The position numbers and the translations under genes are program-made. A stretch of 64,000 nt of DNA from Rhodobacteraceae bacterium HLUCCA12 (GTDB taxonomy: Bacteria; Pseudomonadota; Alphaproteobacteria; Rhodobacterales; Rhodobacteraceae), in assembly GCA_001314715.1 (NCBI GenBank), contig LJSV01000002.1, forward strand, positions 124,001 to 188,000, in the 5' to 3' direction. The stretch's first letter is position 1, and the number at the start of each line of letters is the position of its first letter. Under the pieces are notes generated by a model, which did not search any database, was not told where the DNA came from, and saw only the letters and a program-made list of their open reading frames with translations. This document shows positions 1-8,401 of this stretch, piece after piece.

Positions 1-290
1 CCCGAAACCGGATGGCGGAACACCACGATATCGCCGCGTTCGGGTTCGGAGCCAAGCAAGCGGCCGGGAAACGGGCACAGGCCGAAGGGGCAGGACCAGC
101 GCGAATAGCCATAGGCCATCTTGTTGACGAACAGGAAGTCGCCGATCAGCAGCGTTTCCTTCATCGAGCCGGACGGAATCCAGAACGGCTGAAAGAACAG
201 GGTGCGGAAGATGCCGGCAATTACCAGCGCCCAGACGATGGTTTTCACCGATTCGAGCCATCCGTCGCTCTTGCCGCTTGCGCTCTTCAT
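1..290 (-). CDS. lepB: Signal peptidase I, N-terminal part (cut by window edge)
   Basis: This is the N-terminal 96 codons of the membrane enzyme that removes signal peptides from exported proteins. An N-terminal hydrophobic segment (about residues 18-33) is followed by the family motif PSGSMKETL, in which Ser42 is the expected nucleophile. Next comes GDFLFVNKMAYGYS, the usual box after the nucleophile, and then a GDIVVFRHP segment. The general-base lysine lies beyond the left edge of the window. The gene is read leftward from an ATG at 290. A hairpin with a T-rich tail separates it from scoB upstream, so it probably has its own promoter in the gap 291-420. The family assignment is secure; the C-terminal part is not visible. 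Confidence 0.93.
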   Translation of the reverse strand, partial: MKSASGKSDGWLESVKTIVWALVIAGIFRTLFFQPFWIPSGSMKETLLIGDFLFVNKMAYGYSRWSCPFGLCPFPGRLLGSEPERGDIVVFRHPVS

Positions 291-315
291 GCCTGGTCTG
301 CCCCGAGGTTTGAAA

Positions 316-348
316 CAATAAAGGCCGCTTGCCCCGCAGGGAGCGGCC
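316..348 (-). terminator. Rho-independent terminator after scoAB
   Basis: Read on the minus strand, a perfect 7-bp stem (GGCCGCT/AGCGGCC, 323-329 with 342-348) encloses a 12-nt loop and is followed by TTTATTG. It lies just past the end of scoB and before lepB, so it should end the scoA-scoB transcript. Confidence 0.7.
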
Positions 349-420
349 AGCACGAGGCTTCATGCGGTGCGCGGCAGCGCGTGTCAAGCGCCGGTCCCGC
401 ACCGCAAGGGCAGCGCACGT

Positions 421-1050
421 TCAGTTGACGATCGTGGCCTCGGTCGCGGCGCGCACTTCGTCCTCGCTGACGCCCTCGGCCGTTTCGACGATCTTCAGCC
501 CGCCCTCGACCACATCGAGAACGCCCAGATTGGTGATGATGCGATTCACCACGCCCTGACCGGTCAGCGGCAGCGTGCACTCACGCAAAAGCTTGGACTC
601 GCCGGCCTTGTTGGTATGGTCCATGACGACGACCACGCGCTTGACGCCGGCGACCAGGTCCATGGCGCCGCCCATGCCCTTGACCAGCTTTCCCGGAATC
701 ATCCAGTTCGCCAGGTCGCCGTTTTCGGCCACTTCCATGGCGCCCAGGATCGCCATGGCGATCTTGCCGCCGCGGATCATGGCAAAGCTCTGGGCCGAGT
801 CGAAATAGGCGGTATGGGGCAAGGCCGTCACGGTCTGCTTGCCGGCGTTGATCAGATCGGGGTCGACGGCATCTTCGGTCGGGAAAGGGCCGATGCCCAG
901 CATCCCGTTTTCGGATTGCAGCGTGACCGAAACCCCGTCGGGGATGTAGTTGGCCACAAGCGTCGGGATGCCGATGCCAAGGTTGACATACATCCCGTCT
1001 TCAAGTTCGCGTGCCGCGCGGGCGGCCATCTGGTTGCGGTCCCATGCCAT
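421..1050 (-). CDS. scoB: 3-oxoacid CoA-transferase subunit B
   Basis: This is the beta subunit of the succinyl-CoA:3-ketoacid CoA-transferase that activates acetoacetate using succinyl-CoA, in ketone-body and PHB breakdown. The 209-residue length is normal for the family. The motif SENGMLG holds the glutamate (Glu47 from the chosen start) that forms the CoA thioester in this family, and [14 protein letters not shown] and GGAMDLV are typical. I chose the ATG at 1050 because GGAGGG lies 8 nt upstream; an in-frame GTG at 1068 is less likely. It starts 14 nt after the end of scoA and forms an operon with it. A terminator follows at about 316-348. Confidence 0.95.
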   Translation of the reverse strand: MAWDRNQMAARAARELEDGMYVNLGIGIPTLVANYIPDGVSVTLQSENGMLGIGPFPTEDAVDPDLINAGKQTVTALPHTAYFDSAQSFAMIRGGKIAMAILGAMEVAENGDLANWMIPGKLVKGMGGAMDLVAGVKRVVVVMDHTNKAGESKLLRECTLPLTGQGVVNRIITNLGVLDVVEGGLKIVETAEGVSEDEVRAATEATIVN

Positions 1051-1064
1051 GGTCAAACCCTCCT

Positions 1065-1760
1065 TCAAGCCTTGCGCACGGTGCGCTGTTCGATCCGCTT
1101 TTCATGCTCGCCCTGGATCAGGCGGTGCACATAGATGCCCGGCAGATGGATCTGATCCGGGTCAAGCGTGCCGGGCTCGACGATCTCTTCGACCTCCATC
1201 ACGCAAACGCGGCCGCAGGTCGCGGCGGGCGGGTTGAAGTTGCGCGCGGTCTTGCGAAAGATCGCGTTGCCGGTGGTATCGGCCTTCCAGGCCTTGACGA
1301 TCGACAGGTCGGCGACAATCCCGCGTTCGAGGATATGGGGTTCGCCGTCGAAATCCTTGTGTTCCTTGCCTTCGGCGATCACGGTGCCGACACCGGTCTT
1401 GGTGTAGAACCCGGCGATACCTGCGCCGCCGGCGCGCATACGCTCGGCCAGAGTGCCCTGGGGGTTGAATTCCAGTTCCAGTTCGCCCGACAGATACTGA
1501 CGCATGAATTCGGCGTTTTCGCCGACATAGGAGGACATCATCTTCTTGACCTGACGTGTCTGCAACAGCAGGCCGAGACCGAAATCATCGACCCCGGCAT
1601 TGTTCGAGGCGACGGTCAGATCCCTGGTTCCGGCATCACGTATGGCGGCGATGAGAAGCTCGGGAATCCCGCAAAGACCGAAGCCGCCCGCGGCGATGGT
1701 CATTCCGTCGAACAGAAGCCCATCCAGGGCTTCGGCCGCAGAGCCGTAGATTTTCTTCAT
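1065..1760 (-). CDS. scoA: 3-oxoacid CoA-transferase subunit A
   Basis: This is the alpha subunit of the acetoacetate:succinyl-CoA transferase, 231 residues, paired with scoB directly downstream. The N-terminal region [19 protein letters not shown] leads into the glycine-rich [10 protein letters not shown], the CoA-binding loop of family I CoA-transferases. [16 protein letters not shown] and the later [14 protein letters not shown] are also characteristic. The ATG at 1760 is preceded by a GGGGGA Shine-Dalgarno run, whereas upstream in-frame ATGs lack one. It is divergent from the phospholipase-D-like lipoprotein gene; the 228 bp between them contains a repeat element. Confidence is high. Confidence 0.94.
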   Translation of the reverse strand: MKKIYGSAAEALDGLLFDGMTIAAGGFGLCGIPELLIAAIRDAGTRDLTVASNNAGVDDFGLGLLLQTRQVKKMMSSYVGENAEFMRQYLSGELELEFNPQGTLAERMRAGGAGIAGFYTKTGVGTVIAEGKEHKDFDGEPHILERGIVADLSIVKAWKADTTGNAIFRKTARNFNPPAATCGRVCVMEVEEIVEPGTLDPDQIHLPGIYVHRLIQGEHEKRIEQRTVRKA

Positions 1761-1892
1761 GATATCCCCCGCAATCTGTGCGGCGCCCGTTGTGGCGCGC
1801 TGCCGGCGTGAAGTCAATCGCTGTCGCATCCGCGCCCGCGCACTTGCCTAGGTCCAGGCCCGGCGTCATGGTAAGGACGGGACGGCCGGGCA

Positions 1893-1961
1893 GGGGGCTG
1901 CCGCCCCCTCTTTGCGCGTGCCGCGCAAATTCACCCCCGCGCGTATTTGCGGCAAGATGAA
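1893..1961 (+). repeat. Intergenic palindromic repeat element, copy 1
   Basis: The segment holds a GGGGGC...GCCCCC hairpin, then a GCGCG/CGCGC hairpin, then a conserved tail TTCACCCCC-GCGTATT-GGCAAGATGAA. The same order of parts and the same tail recur at 50692-50758, and a relic of the tail lies at 37871-37903. It sits between divergent scoA and the phospholipase-D-like gene. I recall such elements as common in Rhodobacterales intergenic DNA, but I cannot confirm the family name here. Confidence 0.6.
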
Positions 1962-1988
1962 TGACGGGATCAACGACGGAGGATACGG

Positions 1989-3860
1989 GTGCGTTTGGTG
2001 TGGATCGCGTTGCTGGTTGTCGCGGCAAGCTGTGGGCGGATCGAAACGCCTGCACCAGAGGCCCCGGCGGTGGACCGCTCCATGGGCTGGCGACACGCGC
2101 GCACGAACCTGTATCTGGACGACCGGGCACCGGAAACGCAGGTGTTCCGCTTTTCCGGGCTCGATGCAGCCCGCATGTCGATCCCGATATCGTCGATTGC
2201 GAAACAACGGCTGTGGGTGCGCGGGCGGTGCGACGGCGCTGGCGAGGTCGAGGCTGCGCAGGACGGGGTTTCGGCCTTGCGCGGGTTCACGCGCGATGCC
2301 CCTTTTGCCTTTGACCTGCCGTCGGGCGCGCGGGACGCAGCAGTGTTGGTGCCCGGACCCGATGTGCGGACCTGTCGGTTGCAGGTGCGCGGCGCGGATG
2401 GCCTGAGCTATCGGCTGAGGCTGGAGCGCGAAGAGTTGTCGGCGCCTTTGCGCGTCCGTCAGCTTGACGCCGGGCGCGGCGGCTGCCACCGGTCCTTCGG
2501 ATCCGTGCCGGGCGATGCGCTGGCTGCGATCATGGCCGCACCGGGGCGCGGCGCGCTGTCGGTCACCTGCCCGATGCCGGCCGGCGACGGCGAATTGATG
2601 CCCGATGCGCGCGAGGCTTTCCAGGCGCGGGCGATGGCGCTGACCGGGGCGCGGCTGCCCGATGCGGTGCTGGACAGCGGCAATGCCATGGCGGCGATCG
2701 ATTTCACAAATGCGCCCGAACTGGATCTGATCTACATTTCGTCGCTGCACATGCGGGCTGATTTCACCGGATACATGTTGACCCGGATGCTGGCCTGGCA
2801 TGCCGCGCGCGGCACCGTCATCCGGATCATGCTGACCGACAGCCTGCAACTGTCGCTGGATCGAAACCTTTATGCCGATCTGGCTGCACGGTTTCCCAAC
2901 GTCCAGTTGCAGATGTTTCGCGCCGGCGGTCTGGGGCAGGGGGACAGCGGCGCCTTCGACCGGCTGCACCGCGCCAATCACGTCAAGGTCTTTGCCACGC
3001 TGGCGCGGCGGCCGGGGCGTTCGGTGTTCATGATCGGGGGCCGCAACCTGCATGACGGCTTCACCTTCGATCAGCCGCGCGACCTGTCACCCTGGCCCTT
3101 CTTGCGAAGCTATACGGTGGATCGGATGTATTCGATCGTCTTCTTTTTCGCGGCATATCGCGATCTGGAAATGCGCTTCGACGACGAGGCCGTGGTGCGC
3201 CGCATGGCGGCCCATATGGCGGCCTACTGGCATCGCGACCATGACAGCCAGGCCCTTGCCGACCCGCAAGGGCCGCGCGCGGACAACGTGCCTGCCGCCG
3301 CCCTGCGCGGTGGGACGATGCGGCATTTCGTGTCCGTGCCCTATACGGACGGGCGCGCGCTGGAACAGCTCTACGTGGACCTTTTCGATGCGGCCCAACG
3401 CCGGATCGACATGACCTCGCCGTTTCTGAACATGACCCCGCGCATCGCCGCTGCGATGGAGCGGGCGCTGGCGCGTGGTGTGTCGCTCCGACTGGTCACG
3501 CGCACGGAAATACCAGAACCCGCAACGATCTTTGCCACCACGCTCAACCGCTTGTTTGTCGAAGCGTATGCCGACCGCATGACCATCCTTGCCCACGATC
3601 CGAGGCGCTGGACGCTGCACAGCAAGATCCTGGTGGTCGATGCGCGGCTGGCCGTGATTTCGTCAACCAATCTCAACCAGCGCAGCTTTCTGCATGACAC
3701 CGAGAACGGTGTGCTGATCCTGGATCGGGCGCAGGCCGGGCGGGTGTTGCGACTGATCGACGAATACGGGCGCGACAGCATGCGGCAGGAGAACGAACAG
3801 CCGATTTCCGGGTTCTTGCGCCGCGTGATGAGCCTGGGATTCGTGCGCCGCCTGTTCTGA
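1989..3860 (+). CDS. Phospholipase D-family (ClsC-like) lipoprotein
   Basis: This 623-residue protein starts with a lipoprotein signal, LLVVAASC, so Cys15 should be lipidated. It belongs to the PLD/cardiolipin-synthase superfamily. The C-terminal HKD motif is intact (HSKILVVD: His544, Lys546, Asp551, followed by SSTNLNQRS). The first motif keeps His331 and Lys333 but has Leu338 where the aspartate is expected, and is followed by the GGRN typical of ClsC/YmdC-type enzymes. Residues 1-200 form an extra domain I do not recognise. The start is a GTG at 1989 preceded by GGAGG. It converges on topA with a 13-nt gap. The likely role is phospholipid or other phosphodiester transfer at the cell envelope; the substrate is unknown. 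Confidence 0.8.
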   Translation: MRLVWIALLVVAASCGRIETPAPEAPAVDRSMGWRHARTNLYLDDRAPETQVFRFSGLDAARMSIPISSIAKQRLWVRGRCDGAGEVEAAQDGVSALRGFTRDAPFAFDLPSGARDAAVLVPGPDVRTCRLQVRGADGLSYRLRLEREELSAPLRVRQLDAGRGGCHRSFGSVPGDALAAIMAAPGRGALSVTCPMPAGDGELMPDAREAFQARAMALTGARLPDAVLDSGNAMAAIDFTNAPELDLIYISSLHMRADFTGYMLTRMLAWHAARGTVIRIMLTDSLQLSLDRNLYADLAARFPNVQLQMFRAGGLGQGDSGAFDRLHRANHVKVFATLARRPGRSVFMIGGRNLHDGFTFDQPRDLSPWPFLRSYTVDRMYSIVFFFAAYRDLEMRFDDEAVVRRMAAHMAAYWHRDHDSQALADPQGPRADNVPAAALRGGTMRHFVSVPYTDGRALEQLYVDLFDAAQRRIDMTSPFLNMTPRIAAAMERALARGVSLRLVTRTEIPEPATIFATTLNRLFVEAYADRMTILAHDPRRWTLHSKILVVDARLAVISSTNLNQRSFLHDTENGVLILDRAQAGRVLRLIDEYGRDSMRQENEQPISGFLRRVMSLGFVRRLF

Positions 3861-3873
3861 CGGTGGGCCGGAT

Positions 3874-6450
3874 TCAGCCCCCGCCCTTGGCCTTTTTCGC
3901 GGTTTTTGCACCGGTCTTGGCGGCAGGCTTGGCCTTCTTGGTCGTCGTTGCCTTCGTCGTCCTGGGTTTGGCCTTGCCCCCTTTCGCGGCTTTCGCGGCG
4001 ATCAGGTCCAGCGCCTGGTCCAGCGTCACATCCTCGGGGGCGAGATCGCGCGGCAAGGTGGCGTTGACCTTGGCCCATTTGACATAGGGGCCATAGCGCC
4101 CGGACATCACCTGTATCGGCCCCCCGTCGGGATGTTCCCCCAACTCGCGCAGGGGGGCGGCGGTGGCCCGCGGGCCGCGGCTGGCCTTGGCCGCGATCAG
4201 CTCGACGGCGCGGTTCATGCCGACGGTAAAGACCTCGTCGACCTCGGGCAGGTTGGCATAGGTGCGGTTGTGCTTGACATAGGGGCCATAGCGGCCGATC
4301 CCGGCCTCGACCGGCTCACCGTCTTCCGGGTGCGGGCCGATCAGTCGTGGCAGGTCCAGCAGGCTGAGCGCGCGATCCAGGTCGATGGTCTCGATCGGCC
4401 AGGTCTTTGGCAGGCTGGCGCGCGGCGGTTTGGGGGTCTCGGTCGTAGCCTCGCCGCGCTGGACATAGGGGCCGAAGCGGCCGGTCCGCAGATAGATCGG
4501 ATCGCCCTGGTCATGGCCCAGGAGCTTGCCCTCGCCCGACAACTCGCCATCGCCTTCGTCCCCGGCAAGCGGGCGCGTGTAGCGGCATTCCGGGTAATTG
4601 TCACAGCCGATGAACGCCCCGCCCGAGCGCGCGGTTTTCAGATGCAACCGGCCCTTGCCGCAGCCGGGGCAGACCCGCGGGTCGGACCCGTCGGCGCGCG
4701 GTGGATAGAGATGGGGCGCAAGAACCTCGTCGATCTTGTCCAGCACCTCGGTGATGCGCAGATCCGCGGTTTCGGCGATCGCGGCCGAGAAATCGCGCCA
4801 GAACCGGGCCAGAACCTCCTTGTAGTCGCGGTTGCCGGCCGAGACATCGTCAAGCTGCTCTTCCAGATCGGCGGTGAAGTCGTATTCCAGATACTTGCGG
4901 AAATAGTTGACCAGAAAGATCGTCACCAGCCGCCCCTTGTCCTCGGGGATCAGGCGGTTCCTGTCCTTGCGGACATAGCCGCGTTCCTGGATCGTGCTGA
5001 CGATGCTGGCATAGGTCGAGGGACGGCCAATGCCCAGCTCTTCCATGCGTTTGACCAGCGTGGCCTCGGTATAGCGGGCAGGGGGCTGGGTGAAATGCTG
5101 CTCGGGGGTAACGCTGCGGCGCGACAGCGCGTCGCCCTGGGACATCTGCGGCAGGCGCTTGTCGTCGTCATCGACCACATCGTCGCGGCCTTCTTCGTAG
5201 ACGCGCAGAAAACCGTCGAACAACACCACCTGACCCGTGGCCCGCAGGCCCACCTGGCCATCCTTGCTGCCGATGTCGATGGTCGTGCGCTCAAGGCGCG
5301 CGGCCTCCATCTGGCAGGCGATGGTGCGCTGCCAGATCAGGCCATAGAGGCGGCGCTGGTCGGTATCGGCAAGGCGCACGGAATCGGGCGCGGCCGACAT
5401 GTCGGTCGGGCGGATGCATTCATGCGCTTCCTGCGCGTTCTTGGCCTTGTTCTTGTACATGCGCGGCGATTTCGGCACATAATCGTCGCCGAACCGGCGC
5501 TTGATCTCGTCGCGGGTGGCCATGACAGCCTCGGGCGCCATGTCGATGCCGTCGGTGCGCATATAGGTGATCAGGCCGGCTTCATACAGCCGCTGCGCGG
5601 TCGACATGCATTGCTTGGCGCCCATCCCGAACTTGCGGCTGGCCTCTTGCTGCAGGGTCGAGGTCATGAAGGGCGCCGCCGGGTTGCGGTTGGCCGGCTT
5701 GGCCTCGACCGACTGGACAAAAAGATCGCGTTTTTTCACGGCTTCGACCGCAAGCTCGGCCGATTCCGCTGTGGGCAGATCGAATTTGTCCAATCGCTTG
5801 CCGGCCAGGCTGACCAGGCGCGCGGTAAAATCCTGGCCGCGCGGTGTCGTCAGTGCCGCGGTGACCGACCAGTATTCGCGGGCGCGAAACGCCTCGATCT
5901 CCATTTCGCGTTCGACGATCAGACGCAGGCAGACCGATTGCACGCGCCCGGCCGATTTCGCGCCCGGAAGCTTGCGCCAGAGGACCGGCGACAGGTTGAA
6001 CCCGACCAGATAGTCCAGCGCCCGCCGCGCCAGATAGGCGCGCACCAGTTCCATGTCGACTTCGCGCGGGTTCTTCATCGCCTCGGTGACTGCCGACTTG
6101 GTGATGGCGTTGAATACCACGCGCTTGACCGGCGTGTCCTTCTTGATGGCGCGCGCCTTGGCCAGCGCCTCGGTCAGGTGCCATGAGATCGCCTCGCCCT
6201 CGCGGTCGGGGTCGGTTGCCAGGATCAGGTCGTTATCGTCTTTCAGGGCCTCGGCGATGGCGCGGACATGCTTTCGGCTGTCGGTCGCGACTTCCCATTT
6301 CATGTCGAAATCGTGGTCCGGATCGACCGATCCATCCTTGGGCGGCAGGTCGCGGACATGGCCGAACGAGGCCAGAACCGTGTGACCGGGACCCAGATAC
6401 TTGTTGATGGTCCGGGCCTTCGCAGGCGACTCGACAACGACAACTGCCAT
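3874..6450 (-). CDS. topA: DNA topoisomerase I (type IA)
   Basis: This enzyme relaxes negatively supercoiled DNA by transient single-strand cleavage. The 858-residue protein opens with the Toprim domain (AVVVVESPAKA, ATDPDREGEAISWHL). The active-site tyrosine is Tyr296 in ITYMRTDG. A single four-cysteine zinc ribbon (CPGCGKG to CDNYPEC) lies near residues 585-615. Repeated GRYGPYVK-type topoisomerase C-terminal repeats follow, and the tail of about 40 residues is very rich in lysine and alanine, as is usual in alphaproteobacterial TopA. The ATG at 6450 begins the conserved N-terminus; upstream ATGs would add unrelated sequence. It lies downstream of dprA on the same strand with a 244-bp gap. 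Confidence 0.97.
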   Translation of the reverse strand: MAVVVVESPAKARTINKYLGPGHTVLASFGHVRDLPPKDGSVDPDHDFDMKWEVATDSRKHVRAIAEALKDDNDLILATDPDREGEAISWHLTEALAKARAIKKDTPVKRVVFNAITKSAVTEAMKNPREVDMELVRAYLARRALDYLVGFNLSPVLWRKLPGAKSAGRVQSVCLRLIVEREMEIEAFRAREYWSVTAALTTPRGQDFTARLVSLAGKRLDKFDLPTAESAELAVEAVKKRDLFVQSVEAKPANRNPAAPFMTSTLQQEASRKFGMGAKQCMSTAQRLYEAGLITYMRTDGIDMAPEAVMATRDEIKRRFGDDYVPKSPRMYKNKAKNAQEAHECIRPTDMSAAPDSVRLADTDQRRLYGLIWQRTIACQMEAARLERTTIDIGSKDGQVGLRATGQVVLFDGFLRVYEEGRDDVVDDDDKRLPQMSQGDALSRRSVTPEQHFTQPPARYTEATLVKRMEELGIGRPSTYASIVSTIQERGYVRKDRNRLIPEDKGRLVTIFLVNYFRKYLEYDFTADLEEQLDDVSAGNRDYKEVLARFWRDFSAAIAETADLRITEVLDKIDEVLAPHLYPPRADGSDPRVCPGCGKGRLHLKTARSGGAFIGCDNYPECRYTRPLAGDEGDGELSGEGKLLGHDQGDPIYLRTGRFGPYVQRGEATTETPKPPRASLPKTWPIETIDLDRALSLLDLPRLIGPHPEDGEPVEAGIGRYGPYVKHNRTYANLPEVDEVFTVGMNRAVELIAAKASRGPRATAAPLRELGEHPDGGPIQVMSGRYGPYVKWAKVNATLPRDLAPEDVTLDQALDLIAAKAAKGGKAKPRTTKATTTKKAKPAAKTGAKTAKKAKGGG

Positions 6451-6694
6451 TGAAACCTCTGATATAAATACGTTTCTTTCCGCGGAAAACGCGGGCGGAG
6501 AACAGTCTGTGCGGTGCATAGATGGGGGGCAACCCCCACCGTTGTCAATCTGGTGCGGTGTCCGGGCCGGTCGAGGGCGGGGTGTCATGGCGTTCGATCA
6601 GGGGTGCCGCATCGGGCCGATGCCGCGTTGCGCGCGCCGATCAGCGGCGGGTTTGCGGCAGGGCCGGCGGGGCGGCGGCGGGCAAGCGCGGGCG

Positions 6695-7885
6695 TCAGCA
6701 GCGCGACAGCAAGCCACCGGGCTGGCGATGGACGCGACCATCGAGTTCCAGAAACAGAAGTGCCGGTGCCAGCGTGGCTGCAGGCAGCCCCATGTCGCGG
6801 ATCAACTGATCCTCGGCCAGGGGGGCGGAGCCCAGCCGATCCAGGATCAGGCGATGCAGGGTCAGCGTATCGGGGCTGCGCGCGGGGGGCGTGCCGGGCG
6901 GCGCGGGCGTGGGATGCGGGGACGCAGCCTTTGCCGGCGACGCGCGCCGATTCGACGGATCGAGGGCCTGGCGCGCAGTGCTTGTGGTCGCCGAGGGGCC
7001 GATGGCATCGATGACATCCTCGGTATTGCGCACCAGTCTTGCCCCGTCGCGGATCAGGATGTTGCAGCCCGCCGCGCGCGGGTCCAACGGGTGTCCCGGC
7101 ACCGCCAGCACCTCGCGCCCCTGGTCCATTGCGTTGCGCGCGGTGATCAGGCTTCCTGACGATTCCGCGGCCTCGATGACGATCACACCCAGCGAAAGCC
7201 CGGCGATGATCCGGTTGCGCCGCGGGAAATGGCGTGCCTGGGCCTGCATGCCGATCGGCTGTTCCGACACGCGCAGACCCTGATCGGCGATGGCGGCGGC
7301 CAGCACCGCATTCTCGGCCGGGTAGACCTGATCGACGCCACCGGCCATCACCGCCAGTGTCCCGGTCTGCAACGCCGCGCCATGGGCGATCGTGTCGATG
7401 CCGCGCGCGAGCCCGGACACGACGACAAAACCATGGTGCCCGATGCCTTCGGCCATCCGACGCGCGGTGCGCTGCCCGAGGCTGGAGGCATTGCGCGCGC
7501 CGACCACGGCCACGGCAGGCCGGTTCAGCACAACGCGCCGCCCCAGTGCCCACAGAACCGGCGGGGCGTCACTGATGGCCGCAAGCGGCGTGGGGTAGTC
7601 GGGATCGCCCAGGCAGATCAGGCGCGCGCCGGCCTTCCGCCCGGCCTGGTATTCGCGCATCGCCTGATCGATGGGGCAGGGCGCATAGTCATCAATGCCG
7701 GCGGCGCGGGCGATGCCGGGCAGGGCGGCAAGGGCCGCGTCGGCGCTGCCATGTTCGGCCATCAGGCGGGCGAAGGTGCCGGGCCCGACCCGGCGCGAGC
7801 GAATGAGACGAAGCCACGCCAGCCGGTCTTCTTCCGTGGTGGGTGGGGTGAAGGGTGTGGGAGAAGAAAGTGAATTCCCGTCCAT
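6695..7885 (-). CDS. dprA: DNA processing protein DprA
   Basis: DprA binds incoming single-stranded DNA and loads RecA during natural transformation. In this 396-residue protein the Rossmann-like core carries AVVGARNASSLGQRTA and VVSGLARGIDTIAHGAAL (roughly residues 125-170). It continues with the family segments MAGGVDQVYPAEN and FPRRNRIIAGLS. A proline-rich linker of about 40 residues leads to a C-terminal winged-helix domain (about 335-396). The N-terminal region resembles the helix-hairpin/SAM-like domain of the family. Immediate upstream neighbours are envelope and protease genes on the same strand. No other competence gene is seen in the window. Confidence 0.95.
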   Translation of the reverse strand: MDGNSLSSPTPFTPPTTEEDRLAWLRLIRSRRVGPGTFARLMAEHGSADAALAALPGIARAAGIDDYAPCPIDQAMREYQAGRKAGARLICLGDPDYPTPLAAISDAPPVLWALGRRVVLNRPAVAVVGARNASSLGQRTARRMAEGIGHHGFVVVSGLARGIDTIAHGAALQTGTLAVMAGGVDQVYPAENAVLAAAIADQGLRVSEQPIGMQAQARHFPRRNRIIAGLSLGVIVIEAAESSGSLITARNAMDQGREVLAVPGHPLDPRAAGCNILIRDGARLVRNTEDVIDAIGPSATTSTARQALDPSNRRASPAKAASPHPTPAPPGTPPARSPDTLTLHRLILDRLGSAPLAEDQLIRDMGLPAATLAPALLFLELDGRVHRQPGGLLSRC

Positions 7886-7927
7886 CGCGACCTCGTCTCA
7901 TCCGAATCCGAGGTAGCACGCGCAAGG

Positions 7928-8401
7928 TTAACGGGCGGTAAAGATTTCCGGCTCAAGGCGCGAAAGGACAAATCGAAACGCCAACGCCGAAAGCAGCCCG
8001 AACCCGGCGCAATACACGGCCCAGAACCCCACCGCCGTGCCCCCTGCCAGTACGATGAATCCCGCGCCAAGTACGGCGCCGATGGTCGCACCGAGAACCG
8101 CGAAACCGATCCGGCTGGCGCGGTTCGACCGGACCATCCATGCCGCCACCGGCACCGCGATCAGAAAGCCGAGCCAGGAAAAGAAGGGCGCGTAAATCAG
8201 CGAAAACCCGGAAAAGGCCACCCATCCCAGTGCAATCAGGGCCGGTGACGCGGCCTGGCCCGTGTCCAGGACGCCCAGAATCGGTGTCGAAATCATCACG
8301 ATGAGGATGCCGGCAAGGGGCGCTGCCGCCCATACGACCCCCGCTGCGATCGCCCAACTGCGCTTGCGCCTCAGGGGTGGCTGCGCCGCGGTGCCCGTCA
8401 T
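7928..8401 (-). CDS. Four-helix integral membrane protein, unknown function
   Basis: This 157-residue protein appears to have four hydrophobic segments (about 17-42, 55-75, 78-95 and 103-145) with short polar loops and a charged C-terminus. I do not recognise a named family. Its ATG overlaps the stop of tldD (ATGA at 8398-8401), so translation is probably coupled to tldD and the two form one operon. An in-frame extension upstream would run inside tldD and lacks a ribosome-binding site. That coupling suggests a function linked to TldD or to envelope stress, but this is only inference. Confidence 0.7.
   Translation of the reverse strand: MTGTAAQPPLRRKRSWAIAAGVVWAAAPLAGILIVMISTPILGVLDTGQAASPALIALGWVAFSGFSLIYAPFFSWLGFLIAVPVAAWMVRSNRASRIGFAVLGATIGAVLGAGFIVLAGGTAVGFWAVYCAGFGLLSALAFRFVLSRLEPEIFTAR

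Noticed and set aside
3874-6450. Long open frame on the plus strand opposite topA (4132-6186)
   Set aside because: It is a GC-driven shadow of topA, which has clear motifs over its full length. The opposite frame has no recognisable domain or ribosome-binding site.
6524-6537. GGGGG-CAA-CCCCC hairpin between dprA and topA as a terminator
   Set aside because: The stem is short with a 3-4 nt loop and no T-run, so I left it out.
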